A stretch of DNA of 64,000 bases from Primula veris (GCA_963682055.1 OY821747.1:27898126-27962125), one strand, 5' to 3'; numbered from the stretch's first letter, positions 24,766 to 36,323 are shown. A program made the numbers and translations. The notes: generated from the sequence alone by a model not told the origin.

Positions 24766-25378
24766 ATAGTAGACTTACTAAATATGAAAATTGAAAATAT
24801 AAAACATGTGTTATTTTCATTTTGAGGATGTGCGTTCACTGCACCACATACTAGATTCGCAATTTTACTTCTCAAGTCTGCATTTGATCATACTTATCAT
24901 TACTCCTCATTTAGGCTGCAAGGAAATCATAAGAATGGTCTGATCGGACTGAATCCTTCTTTTTCCATTCCGACGGGTTTGGATATGGCCATAAACATTT
25001 TGTTTCAAATTTGGAAACATTTAAATGCTCTTTTCATTTAATTAGTGAATTATTTTACATGAATCACAACCATATAGCTATTAAATTTATTATTTTCATC
25101 CACGAAACATCGCGCGAGACCTAGTATCTGTTTGATTCTAATATATATCTGACGAACTCGAGAACTATATCAATAATTGCACATACCACCGTCATTTAAT
25201 ATATTAACCATTTTGCTACATTTTCTCCCACTTACAAATTCCAACTACAAAATAATGAGAATATAGCAACAAGTTCATCAATTAAGTGGTGCTAAATTTA
25301 GCAGCAAAATATCAATTGAACGTGTTTTGATTATGTTTTAAATATAAAGACATTTACTTTAGCAGATGATATAACAAT
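24766..25378. repeat. Block A, copy split by an LTR
   Basis: Matches 11,890-12,505. It breaks at 'gatgataacaa' and resumes at 26,600 with 'acaaacactat', giving the empty-site context for the LTR between. Confidence 0.85.
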
Positions 25379-26599
25379 TGTTGGTTTTGGTACTATATCG
25401 AAAAGCAATAAAGTAAATAACAAAGAACTGCAAAGGAAATAAACAATTTTATTTCTCACAATTGGAATATAAATTACAATTCGTGACTCGTACAGAATTT
25501 AAATTACACTAATTAAAATTCCAGACATATTAATATAAATTATTAAACTGCTGGACTGAATTGTAATTGTTGGAAACTGCCAGACAGAATAGTATAAATT
25601 ACTAACTGTTGGACTGTTTTGACAATTATAGAAACTGCCAGACAGAATAGTATAATTACTAAACTACTGGACTGTTTCTGTAAATACATAAAAGTAAATT
25701 ACAGAATTGGAGATTACAGAATAGGAAAGGACTGAATAGAAATTACATAAACTAAAGGTACTGGAAAGTAAAGACAGAATCTAAACAGTACAGGAAAATA
25801 AAAAATGCAGAATGTAAAACAATACTGAAATGTAAATACTGAATTTAAAAGGACTGAAATAAAAAGGAGAGGTAACTGCTGGGCAGTTTTCCTTAAACAA
25901 TATTTCTCGAACCACCTTTAGAGGTTTCTGGTTTCGGGACTTTGTTCCCAAGGTACAACTCCTATCTCAGAGTGGCTCGTATGGAAACCGGCATCGAAAC
26001 ACAGGTCGAGCTGTTGGTGATGCGGTTCTCTCTCTCTAATGTGTATGCTATGCTGTGAGTTGTGTGTAATGAGAGGGGGAGGGCTGTCTTTTATAGCCTC
26101 TAATGAGATTAAATTGCTGGCGTTTCAGTTGCTGGAAACTTTCTTTTCAGATTTGACCCAAGACCCGAGACATTCCCCAAATCCCAAATCCCAAGCCCAA
26201 GCCCAAGCCCACGACCCGAGCGAATGCGCGTGTGTGGTACACACTAATACTCTTAGATGTATGTGGACATGTTAGTTTAACAACTAATAGGTAGGTATTG
26301 TATATATATTATAAAATTGACTCTCAATCTTCCAATATGTGATTATTCTAAATGGTTTTTCCATTAACCATTTCGTTTTCCATAATTAAGCTTTCGAGAG
26401 CCCAACTTTGAAGGCGATTTGTATTCACACCCATTCTCCGAATAGGTCATGCGATATACCATTACGAAGCTCGTCACACGGGCTACTCAAACACGTTGAG
26501 TATGGTATAAACAACCCAGCGCTGTCACATGAAAAAATGACTCGAAGTTGGTCCAGTGACCATTCAGAAACACCCATGTTTATACATGTTTTTCCAACA
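25379..26599. mobile_element. Solo LTR, copia-type (TGTTGG...CCAACA)
   Basis: It begins TGTTGGTTTTGGTAC and ends TTTTTCCAACA, the classic inverted ends of plant Ty1/copia LTRs. Near-duplicate targets flank it: ACAAT at 25,374-25,378 and ACAAA at 26,600-26,604. Block A paralogues (12,500 and 15,402) show the unoccupied site ATAACAAACACTATG or similar. The length is 1,221 bp, with no internal genes. The small ORF at 26,039 is inside the LTR and unconvincing. Confidence 0.8.
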
Positions 26600-27431
26600 A
26601 CAAACACTATTCTTCTTGATATTTTATTATAGTAGAGTAGACGGAGTTAAAAATACCACTCATGTTCCCTTTTTTGTGTTTGCGTGACAAAGGAAAGTGC
26701 TACAAAAATAAACATATATAGGTCCACATTCCACTTCTTTCTTTTGTTTCTACCTGAGCTTTTCTTTGTTCTATTTCATTAGTTTTTTTCATTTGTCAAA
26801 TCAAAATGGTGATTGATTATATCTGTATTTTAGTAAATTTCTTAGCAAAGTGATAATTACTAAAAGAAAATATTTTATGTACTACCATGTCGAATTAAAT
26901 TAGTTACTTCACTTAGTACATCACTGATACGATTCACAACCAATGAACGGCAATTAGCACATATACCGTACCATTTGTAATGTACTTGCAATACTATCAT
27001 ATCTATGCTACTATACGATATTATCATAAATATGCTATGTGTGATAATTATGGTTGGCCAGTCGACCATATAAAATGGTGAGATACGATCCAAGTTTTTA
27101 ACATATTTCATCATAACTAAAGTGAATTAGTATGAGAATTTTTCATTTGATGATTAATAAAAATATGTACAGTCGATTGTCAATTGTTGACTAAATGATG
27201 GTTCAAAAACTTAATACATTTAATCATGGATTTTCAATATTATATAAAATTATTTGGTTATATATTGTGTCACCCCTTACTTCGGTGTCACGTCCGTCCC
27301 TAGTAATGGTATTGAGATTTTACGTACCATTAATACACGGTAATGATATCAAAAAAGAAAACATTGGTAGTTTACCATTTTCATCCCTAACATAGTGTTA
27401 TGAGTGTTACTACGGTTGGAACCGAGTTATT
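26600..27431. repeat. Rest of block A and block B, copy
   Basis: Parallel to 12,505-13,345, including ATACGATTCACAACCAATGA near 26,928. Confidence 0.85.
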
Positions 27432-27561
27432 CACTAAAAAAGATGTCCAAATAGCAACAACAATTGTTACGAGTTTTTTTGTAACGAGCATACTAGAGAC
27501 GATTTTTATGACCGGTTTTGTGACAGTTTTTTACTCTCGTAAAATCAACATTAATTTAGTG
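27432..27561. mobile_element. CACTA-type MITE, 130 bp
   Basis: Starts CACTAAAAAAGATG and ends AATTTAGTG. ATT is duplicated at 27,429-27,431 and 27,562-27,564. The paralogous block at 13,343-13,352 has the sequence without the insert and with one ATT, which is direct empty-site evidence. Confidence 0.75.
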
Positions 27562-28420
27562 ATTATTAGATAAGTATATGGCTATGCATCCTGCAGTCCA
27601 TTGACTCCATTCTACGTAGCCATCAGCTTGTATGTTTGGCAATACTATGATAGTTTAGGCAATATATAGATTCTTTAAATTTGTTAAACATGTACATAAC
27701 GAACGGTATGAACTGCAGAAGATCCATATTCCATACCCATGTAGATTATATTTACATAAATAAATGAATAAGTATAAAACAAAGACTAGTGGAAGAATAA
27801 AAAGAAAGTGGGACATTCTCATTTTTCATAGAGTTTCCCAAACCAACTAAAGTAACCATAGCCCAGTTTGACGCTTCCGATGCGTGTAAATCTAAAATTC
27901 CACCCACAAAACTAAACCCAACAACAATAAATAAATAAATAGTCACCTCCTTCTTTTCCCTATAAAAATAACTCCAATTTAAAATTACGATTTTTAGGTC
28001 TAAATTGTCGAAAGAAAATTTTAGAAATTGTATAATGCAGTTCTAACCCTTCATTAAATTTTTAAAAAGCTTATTTTAAGACTAAAGATATGAAAAACTT
28101 GCAGGTCAAAATTGCGAGAATAACTTATATAAGACATTATTTATGAGTAATCCGTCTTTCACACATGTTACACTTTAGGGCGCAGTTCATCATGTGTGGC
28201 AGAATTTAAAAGAAATTGAATGAAACCCGTCAACACTTGTAACACGTTTATCATATTATATTTTCATCTCAAATAATGAGATGTGAAGCGTAAAAGTGAA
28301 ACGGAATGAAAATATCTTAAATCTGATAGATTATACTCATTCAATAGTAGATCGTCTAACACTCTTATTACCACTCATTTGACACGCCACGTCTTTACAT
28401 AGAATAAAATAATAATCCCT
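27562..28420. repeat. Block C, copy 2
   Basis: 27,640-28,225 parallels 14,030-14,950. The remainder, to 28,420, is AT-rich with no gene seen. Confidence 0.75.
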
Positions 28421-28550
28421 CCATTACAAATTAAATAGAACTTTTACAAAATCTAATGTTAATACATAATACATTTAATTTATTGACTGATATTGAAGTA
28501 TGTAAACACAAAAAATACTTAATAGCTTTTTTGACAAATATGCATGCAAT

Positions 28551-29465
28551 TAGGGGTGGGCAAAAAATCCACAAACCCGCCCCGTAACCCAATCCGTGCG
28601 GATTGGGGCGGATTGGGGCGGGTTGGGTGTCAAAAAAAGTTAAATCCGCCCCGCCCCAATCCGTAAAAAAATTCGTGGGTTGGGTTAGGGTTGGGGTTTC
28701 CAAACCGCGGGTTAATCCACCTCAACCCGTTTCAATCCGCATATATATATATATAATTTCTCAAGATCTTTTTTAATAAGAGTTTCTATATTATAATATT
28801 ATTGATTTAAGAAAAATTATATATATAGACAAAAAATCTTTGGATTGTCCAAACTTAAGCTTAATGATTCGATTGATATATTGTCTTATAAATTCAATGT
28901 ATTATCTCGTACTTACAAAAAGAAGGAATTTTTAATCTGGGTCTAGGTAGTATGAGTGGTTAATTTATTTTTAAAAACTTTATTTGTAATTGAAGTATAG
29001 CCAAATATGAAGTTATATAAAGTTATTACGAAATCTGTAGCTATTGAACTTATGGATTCAATTAGCTATTGAACTTTATTTTGATTATGTTGATGAATAA
29101 CAATTTGTTTTGTTTTGTTTTGTTTTGTTTTAGCTTTGTTACTTGTTTCGAACATTCTAAACGTATTTTGGTTGGCTTTTAGTTTATATTTCTATTTGAT
29201 TTTTTTTTTAATATTTAGGTAAATTATGCGAAATAATGAAAAATTAATGACTAAAATGAAAATTCAAGAAACAACCCGCACCCAATCCGCCCCGCTTGAT
29301 AATGGGTTGGGTTGGGTTGGGTTGAGGTTTTAGTTATAATGGGTTGGGTTGGGTTGGGTTGGGATTTGAATTCCACTATCCGCCCCAATCCGTCCCGCCA
29401 TTTATTTTACGGGGCGGGTTAGGATTGAGACCAATCCGCCCCAATCCGCCCCGTGCCCACCCCTA
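28551..29465. mobile_element. hAT-type non-autonomous element
   Basis: The terminal repeats are TAGGGGTGGGCA and TGCCCACCCCTA. A perfect 8-bp target duplication, CATGCAAT, lies at 28,543-28,550 and 29,466-29,473; this length is diagnostic of hAT. Both ends carry arrays of CCGCCCCAATCCG-type motifs, likely transposase-binding sites. The centre is AT-rich with no transposase. Confidence 0.9.
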
Positions 29466-29546
29466 CATGCAATCATCATTTTCTATACAAATCGAATTTT
29501 CCAAGCATATCGTTATAAAATGTTAACGGTGTACATAGTATATATA

Positions 29547-30428
29547 TAGGATTGGGAAAAAATCTCAAAATCCCGATCCGACACGTGTCCCGACCCGAGA
29601 ATAGTCCCGACCTAAAAATGTCAGGTTTTATCCCGACCCGACAAACTTCGGGATCGGGTAACAATTTTAATTTCGTGGGGTGTCCCGACCCGACTCGATT
29701 TTTTAATTAATTTATATTTTATATAAAAATATAAATTAATTTATATCAAATGCAAGTGATGAGAATCGAACTTTGTTCACCTAGTATACAATGTAAGCAC
29801 TCTACCATATAAGCGATAATTTTTTTATTTTATATATTAGTTATAATTATACAAGTATAATATAGATTTGTACTTTTGAATATATGAAACTATTAAAATA
29901 AAAAATATATTTAAATTAAAAAATTATATTGTTATTTTCAAGAAAGATAAATGATTATTATTTTCTGATTATAAAAATTATAATTATAACATATCTCATT
30001 ATTATGATAATTGTACCTTATGTGAATAAAACTAAATACTAAAAGAATCTGATAAAAAACGTATCAATTTTTTTTATCTATTCCATTATTTGTAGGTTCA
30101 CACTATTTTTTCTACTACATGTTAATTTTATTTTTTTCATTTATTATGAATGTTATTTTTAAACTAGCATTATGTTTCGTGTTAATAACATATTTAGACT
30201 TCTTAAATAAAAATTGTTAATAAAAAATGACGTCGTCGTAAAATAAAAAAATATATCGGGAGATTCGGGATAAACCTATCCCGACCCTACGGGATCCCGA
30301 AAATTCGTGTCCCGAAAAAGTCGGGTCCCGACTTTTGTCGGGTCGGTATCGGAATATTTTTTTTCACTTTCAAAAATAATCGGGTCGGGATACGAATTAA
30401 GCGTTTACTGGTTGAGTTTCCGACCCTA
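29547..30428. mobile_element. Second hAT-like element with CCCGACCCG arrays
   Basis: The left end TAGGATTGGGAAAA and right end GTTTCCGACCCTA are imperfect inverted repeats. Subterminal arrays of TCCCGACCCGA / TCGGGTCGGG flank an AT-rich centre. The flanks GTATATAT and GTATATAC form only an approximate 8-bp duplication, so the exact ends are uncertain. Confidence 0.55.
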
Positions 30429-30479
30429 CCCGTATATACATATGTGGTGTGAAGCGCGTTGGAGTACTATTAAACAATT

Positions 30480-30700
30480 AATCTTCTTTATTCTTTAGTC
30501 CTTATTTAGGCAAAGATATTATATATAGTAGTACGAGTAGTAAATAAAAACAAAATTAAAAATAAAATAGAGACACAGCTCATTGGATGCACCAACCCAA
30601 AACTTAAAAAGAATATTATGGATGACCTTACATTTTGATCCCAAAATGATAACGTGTCAAGTGTAACATAACTGAAAATATATCTCATGACATATATATA
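30480..30700. repeat. Decayed promoter-like block copy
   Basis: Carries 'agtccttatttaggcaaagata', an A-rich run, GAGACACAGCTCATTGGATG and CACCAACCCAAAAC. It parallels 36,050-36,280 and the duplicated 10.9-kb and 16.7-kb copies. Confidence 0.65.
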
Positions 30701-30721
30701 TATATATATGTATATAAAATT

Positions 30722-31610
30722 AAAATTTATCCACGTATTTCGTGTGAGATACGTAATGGCATAAATCTCGTAATATATTTTATTTTGAATATAATATTTA
30801 GATTTAATATCATTTATTGTAGTTATGCAGATTAAAACGAATTGTTAATTAATTTAGCATACATCATTAATTAGAAAATTATAGTGATGATAAATTGTTA
30901 ATTAATTAAATTAGATAAATTGATAATTATTAAAACAGAATGAGTGTATTTTTGAAAAAATTTAACAAAATTTGACAGTCTCAATTTTTTTTGAGTTTGT
31001 TTATATTAATAGTATGATATTATATATATATATATACTAGTAATCGTATCTCACGCGTTGCGTGGATAACATGTAGTTGCATAAATATGATGTGCCATAA
31101 ATAAATTTAACATTTTCAAAAAGTTTGCAAAAATAATGAAATAAATATCGTAAAAATATAATATTTTATTATTATAGTAATATAAAAATACATGTATGAT
31201 AATTTGTTTAGGAGATGAATTGATATGCGTGGGAAAAGAAAATATTTATTTATTTATTTAAATTGTATTAAGTTATTTGAGTAGTTAATAAATTAGAATA
31301 AGATTATTTTTAGAAAAAATAGGTAAAATTAGGCCTGGTTTTAGCCATTTTTTTCCAAAAATACCCTCACTCTATTTTAATAATTACCAATATACATAAT
31401 CTAATTAATTAACTATTTGTCCTCAATATATTTTACTAATTACGGATGTACCCTAAATTAATTAACAATTCGTTTTAACCTCCGTAACTATAATAAATTA
31501 TACAAAATCTGAATATTATGTTAAAAATAAAATATATTACGAGATTTATGTCATTACGCGTCTCACACGCAACGCGTGGGCAACTTTTACTAGTATATAT
31601 ATATATATAG
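30722..31610. repeat. Inverted-repeat element with CGCGTTGCGTG signature
   Basis: About 30,722-30,880 reappears as the reverse complement at about 31,450-31,600 (CATAAATCTCGTAATATATT versus AATATATTACGAGATTTATG). Inner sequences near 31,037 carry CTCACGCGTTGCGTGG. Related signatures occur at 18,735, 60,250 and 60,545. The class is uncertain. Confidence 0.6.
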
Positions 31611-31639
31611 TTATATATCCATATAGTGTGGAGTGTGTT

Positions 31640-32460
31640 GGTAGATTGCACAATAATTTATCTTTTTAATCCTTGTTTAGGCACAAATATAGTAAATAAA
31701 ATTAATAAATCAAATAAAATAAAGGCACAGCTCATTGGTCACACATTTTCTCTATCTCTAAATTTAGAGTAATTGATAAATATTTCACCCGTTCCATTTT
31801 AATAATAGGTTTGGAAATCCGATTTTTTAAGAAAAATTTATAAAGTTGATGGTTTTTGTATGTAATTGTCAAAATTGACTTTTAATTTAGTCAAAGTTGG
31901 ACTATTAGTGTACACAAATTTCAATATAGGGCGATAAATTAAATGTATGATGTGTATTACAACTATTTAAATAAAATTCAATATAATTAATTTAGAACTT
32001 AAATAGTATATAGGTCGGATGTGCAGTGTGTTGTACTACTCATAAACAATCATTTCTTATTTATTTGGGAGAGAGGAGTAATAAATTAAAAAACAAAAAC
32101 ACATTTCATAGTCCAGCACCTTTTCCGTTCCAAATTAAATAACAAATTTTCCAAAATTAATGTTTAATACACTATACATTTACTCTGTTACCTATGTCGA
32201 AGTCGGTGCACACACAAATCTTATCAATTTATTTAAATTTAATGGCATTTTTGATAAATATTTATGTTACCATCAAATCTTTTTATTGTAAGTTAGAAAT
32301 TCCAAGTGTCCTTATAATAAAAAGTAATCGATATCGTATATACATGTGATTACATGTGGTGTGAAATAGGAAAGTGTGTTAGTATTAGTCTACTACGCAA
32401 TTAATTTCTTTATGCCTTATTTAGAGAAATATAGTATAGTAATGGTAAATAAAAAACAAT
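31640..32460. repeat. Three decayed promoter-like block copies
   Basis: Copies begin near 31,640, 32,045 and 32,385. The first has 'aaataaaataaaggcacagctcattggtca' in pieces, then TTTTCTCTATCTCTAAATTT. Stowaway-like phrases (CCGTTCCATTTTAATAATAG near 31,787) follow. Confidence 0.6.
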
Positions 32461-32599
32461 ATCCTTATAAAATGAAAATTTCCATTATCCATATAAAAGG
32501 TTAATAATATACTACAATAAAATCTCTCTATAGTTATACCCTTATAACTCGGAAAAAATATTATTTTATTATATAGAGGTTATTAGAACAAATTGGAGG

Positions 32600-32740
32600 C
32601 CGGTAACATTAAAGATTATTATTAGGTTTTAGTACCACTTAAAAATTTTATTAGCATAAGTTACATTTTCAAACATTTTAATTTGGTACACACAGATATT
32701 ATTATATATGTATACATATATAATTATTGGTTGCCCGGTT
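32600..32740 (-). repeat. Inverted fragment of the 11.5-kb repeat
   Basis: TTAAAGATTATTATTAGGTT is the reverse complement of the end of the repeat at 11,510-11,610. Confidence 0.7.
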
Positions 32741-32838
32741 GGTTGCTTCGGCCAGATCTGGAACCGATCATGACGGCGACCCGTTCATGGAGACCCGATC
32801 ACGACGAAAACCATATCTGGATCCGATATATATATATA

Positions 32839-33033
32839 GGGGAAGTATATATCGACACATAAAAAAACACACTATGTTTACATTTTAATCCTAACCATCC
32901 ATTACATATGTTTTTAAGGGCTGTGATGGTATTTTTGTTTTAGTTAATCTTGGCCATTGAAAAAAACATAAATAGATGGTTAGGATTAAAATGTAAACAT
33001 AGTGTGTTTTTTTATGTGTCGATATATCCTTCC

Positions 33034-33035
<2 letters not shown>
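32839..33035. mobile_element. 197-bp fold-back MITE with ~60-bp terminal repeats
   Basis: The arms 32,839-32,900 and 32,975-33,035 are reverse complements with about one mismatch (GGGGAAG ... CTTCCCC ends, CATAGTGTGTTTTTTTATGT inside). It sits in a TA-repeat tract, so a TA target duplication is likely. An RNA copy would form a long perfect hairpin. Confidence 0.8.
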
Positions 33036-33069
<34 letters not shown>

Positions 33070-33249
33070 TTTTGTTTGGAAGCTTATTTGAAATCAATTT
33101 GACTGTTTAGTTGCATAAAAGATTCATATAATCAGGTTCCTACAATTCAGTTTCCGATAATTGTATCAGTGTACCATTTTTACATCGTTTTGTGACAATG
33201 TATGTACCATTCTCGTCTGAATTGAATATATATCTATAACTGTATCTAT

Positions 33250-33740
33250 ATAATTATATGTATCTTTTTCTCTATGTATCTATGAATGGCGAAAATGGTG
33301 AGAGACCGTCTCCGACGAGGTGACGGGGAGTCTTTTGCAATGATGATAGAGCGGTGATGGTGGTTTTTCATTGTGAATGTATGACTTTGGTGGATCTGTG
33401 TATCAATGGTATAGGGACCATTTCTGCAAATTTGATTAATTTTAGTAAATACCAATCTGATCCTTCAATTAAAATTTGTGTACTTCATAATTAGTTTATA
33501 TTTGGCCCTTCAATTTTGAAAATTGTCAAAACAATTGTGTTAGATTGTTAATTATTTTGTATTATATTATCAAAAATATTATTTATAGTTTTAAATGGAT
33601 TCATATTGCTTGGTTCTGCTTTTCGTATTTATTTCCGGTAATCTGCTCTATGTGGATAGATTGTTTCATATATTAGTTTTTCTGTACCTGGAATATACCT
33701 TCCCTGTAAATAATTTTTGGTTGATTTCCTACAAATCTTT
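33250..33740. other. Unassigned stretch before the minisatellite
   Basis: Holds a moderately GC-rich patch (33,285-33,400) that resembles, in type, the first part of 11,290-11,410. No open gene is visible. Confidence 0.3.
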
Positions 33741-34310
33741 CAGATAATCTTTCAAAAAAATTGTATTACAATGTCAAAAAAATTGTATTAGATTGTCAAA
33801 AAAAATATATTAGATTGTTAAAATTTTGTATTAGATTGTCAAAAAAAAATCATTAGATTGTCAAAAAAAATCATTAGATTGTCAAAAAAAATTATATTAA
33901 ATTCATTAGATTGTCAAAAAATTTATTAGATGGTCAATCATTATATTGTATCATTTTTTTGTAATAGATTGTCAAAAAAATTCATTAGATTGTCAAAAAA
34001 AAAATATATTAAATTGCCAAAAAAAAGTTATTAGATTGTTAAAAAATTGTATTATAGTGTCAAAAAATTGTATTAGATTATCACCAAAATTGTATTGTAT
34101 TTTCTATTATATTTTCAAAAATTTGTATTAGATTGTCGAGAATTTGAATTATATTTTTAAAAAAATTTGTATTAGATTGTCAAAAAATTTGTATTAAATT
34201 TTCAAAAAATTGTATTAAATTATCAAAAAATTTGTATTAGATTCTCACAAAACTTGCATTAGATTGACAAAAATAATTGTATTAGATTGTCAAAAAAAAT
34301 GAGTTTTTGG
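33740..34310. repeat. ~20-bp minisatellite, ATTAGATTGTCAAAAAAATT
   Basis: More than twenty imperfect units of 'attagattgtcaaaaaa', with variable A-run length, in head-to-tail order. There are no spacers of CRISPR type. Confidence 0.9.
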
Positions 34311-34950
34311 ATTTTTTAAGAATTTTTTATTTTTTTTTCCATTTTTTTTTCCAAATTTTATAAAATTTCTCGATTTTTTAATTTTTTCCAAAATTTTTAA
34401 TTTATTTGTTTGGTATTTTTATTTTTCTGGAATTTTTATAAATTTTGTATTATTTTGTTAAAAAATTATTTTAGTTTTTTTTATTTTTGTAAAAAAAAAA
34501 AATTGGGATTTTTTCCGAATTTTTGGGATTTTTTTCCATATTTTTAGTTTTTTTCCAAATTTTCTAATTTTTCTGGTTTTTTTCTTTTTTTTCTGATTTT
34601 TTTTGATTTTTTTGATTTTTTTCCGGAATTTTTATATTTTTTTTAGTATTTTTTATTTTTCCGGAATTTTTTATAAATTTTGTAAGAGATTGTTAAAAAA
34701 TTATTTTTTTTTTTATTTTTGTAAAAAAAATATTTTTTGTTTTTTTTATAATTTTTTAATTTTTTTTCCAATTTTTTTAATTGTTTTTCCACTTTTTCTA
34801 TTTTTTCTGGATTTTTTTTGGAAGTTTTTGGAATTTTTTCATTTTGTTTTCAATTTTTCATTTTTTTTGCATATTTTATAATTTTTCTGGATTTTTTTAT
34901 TTTTTCCGGATTTTATTTTTATTTTTTTACATTTTTTTATTTTTTTTATT
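34310..34950. repeat. Strongly T-rich, strand-asymmetric tract
   Basis: The plus strand is dominated by T-runs with CC/GG/GA interruptions. A ~235-bp segment (TTTTTATAAATTTTGTA...GTTAAAAAATTAT) is seen twice, near 34,432 and 34,668. The long Phe-rich ORFs here are composition artefacts. Confidence 0.8.
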
Positions 34951-34954
34951 GGTG

Positions 34955-35070
34955 TAAATGTGTTGCGTTTATGTATATATTGATGATGGTACTAATTTGC
35001 AATAAGTATTTTGAAAATGGTAACAACTCTTAAATTAGTAATTTCAAAAGGTACCAATCAAAAATTGACT
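34955..35070. repeat. End of the T-rich repeat element
   Basis: Matches, in reverse complement, 24,540-24,670. This shows that the T-rich tract and this tail belong to one dispersed repeat family. Confidence 0.7.
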
Positions 35071-35396
35071 CAGGTAATTACTAAGTGGAGGTTCATATAT
35101 AAAAAATTATTTAAATATATATTTAACATAATACAAGATACATGTATACATAGTTTAACTTACTAGAACAAATATTTAGGATATAAGTATATTTTTATAT
35201 TTTAACTAGTAAACTAATCACTTAGATTCTCACCAGAGATGAAAAATCACAAATACAATAAATTCATAAATTTAAGAAAGTTTAATTAAATACATACTTA
35301 TTTAAAATATCGAGTATATGTATTTAAAAAGCTAGAAATTGATCTAAATTTTATCTAATGTTTTCTTTATAAAAAATACCATCTTAAATTACATGT

Positions 35397-35400
<4 letters not shown>

Positions 35401-35469
<69 letters not shown>
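35401..35469. repeat. (TA)n microsatellite
   Basis: An uninterrupted alternating AT run of about 69 bases. Confidence 0.97.
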
Positions 35470-35474
<5 letters not shown>

Positions 35475-36029
35475 TTAATTTTACAGTTTTACGTTATTTA
35501 TTACTATATAGATGTACATTTTCTTAAGATGTTACCTAAATTTTTTATAAAATATTACAATATGTATGTTATTTCTATTTATAACTGGCATCGAGTTGAA
35601 AACGTGAATTTTTCTTCATATATAGAGTCATGGAGTATTATTGCAGGTAGATTCTAATGTATAATATATAGAGTCATAGAATATTATTGTAGGTAGATTC
35701 TAATGTATAAATGTGTGGAGTAAAATGTGTTGAATACTTGAAATAGTATTAGATTATTAATATTTCATTTGTCCTTAATAAGTGTGTATTATTTTATATT
35801 TGACTGTTCCAAAATAAATGTCCATTTTTCTAAGTTCTCAATGAAAAAATAATAAAATTACTATAATATTATCAAATATTACAATAAATACATTTTAAAA
35901 ATTTATAATAATAATAATTTAATTTAAACTATGTCTATATTTATAATTTTCAATTACAATTAATGATACATGTTAATATTTACGGAATTCAAAAAATAAC
36001 ACTTAAAAAGTGACGAATAAGTATGAGAT
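35470..36029. other. AT-rich intergenic DNA
   Basis: Holds a short direct repeat (35,620-35,665 and 35,668-35,712, phrase ATATAGAGTCATGGAGTATT) and a Stowaway-like phrase near 35,805. No gene is visible. Confidence 0.5.
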
Positions 36030-36323
36030 AATTAATCTTCTTTCATCTTTAGTCCAAATAATAAAGACACATGCTATTACACAAATAATAAAGTCATTAT
36101 TGGGAAAGATGGAATAGTAAGTAGTACTAAATAAAATTGATAAAATGAAATAAAAATAAAGCAAACAGCTCATCAGTCAGCACCTTCTCTCTATCTCTCT
36201 CTAAAAATCTCTCTTTCTCTCTCTCTAAAATTAGATTAAATTCCAGTACGGCACTCCTTCGATGCACCCACCCACCTCAAACTAGGGTTTCGATGAGAGA
36301 GAATCACTAACCAATCCCTAGAA
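36030..36323 (+). promoter_or_regulatory. Promoter/5'UTR of the NERD-like gene
   Basis: Carries a CT-rich patch (36,186-36,230, CTCTCTATCTCTCTC and similar) typical of plant 5'UTRs. It is followed by TTCCAGTACGGCACTCCTTC, GATGCACCCACC and ACTAGGGTTTCGATGAG before the ATG. The same order of phrases recurs in decayed form across 10.9-32.5 kb. A clear TATA box was not identified. Confidence 0.6.

Noticed and set aside
26039..26275. 78-codon ORF
   Set aside because: Lies wholly inside the copia-type solo LTR; no family likeness.
33740..34310. Regular short repeats that might suggest a CRISPR array
   Set aside because: Units are contiguous and imperfect with no unique spacers, in plant nuclear DNA; it is a minisatellite.
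34603..35033. Two Phe-rich ORFs (92 and 71 codons)
   Set aside because: Produced by T-runs; there is no start context or domain, and they overlap a dispersed repeat.
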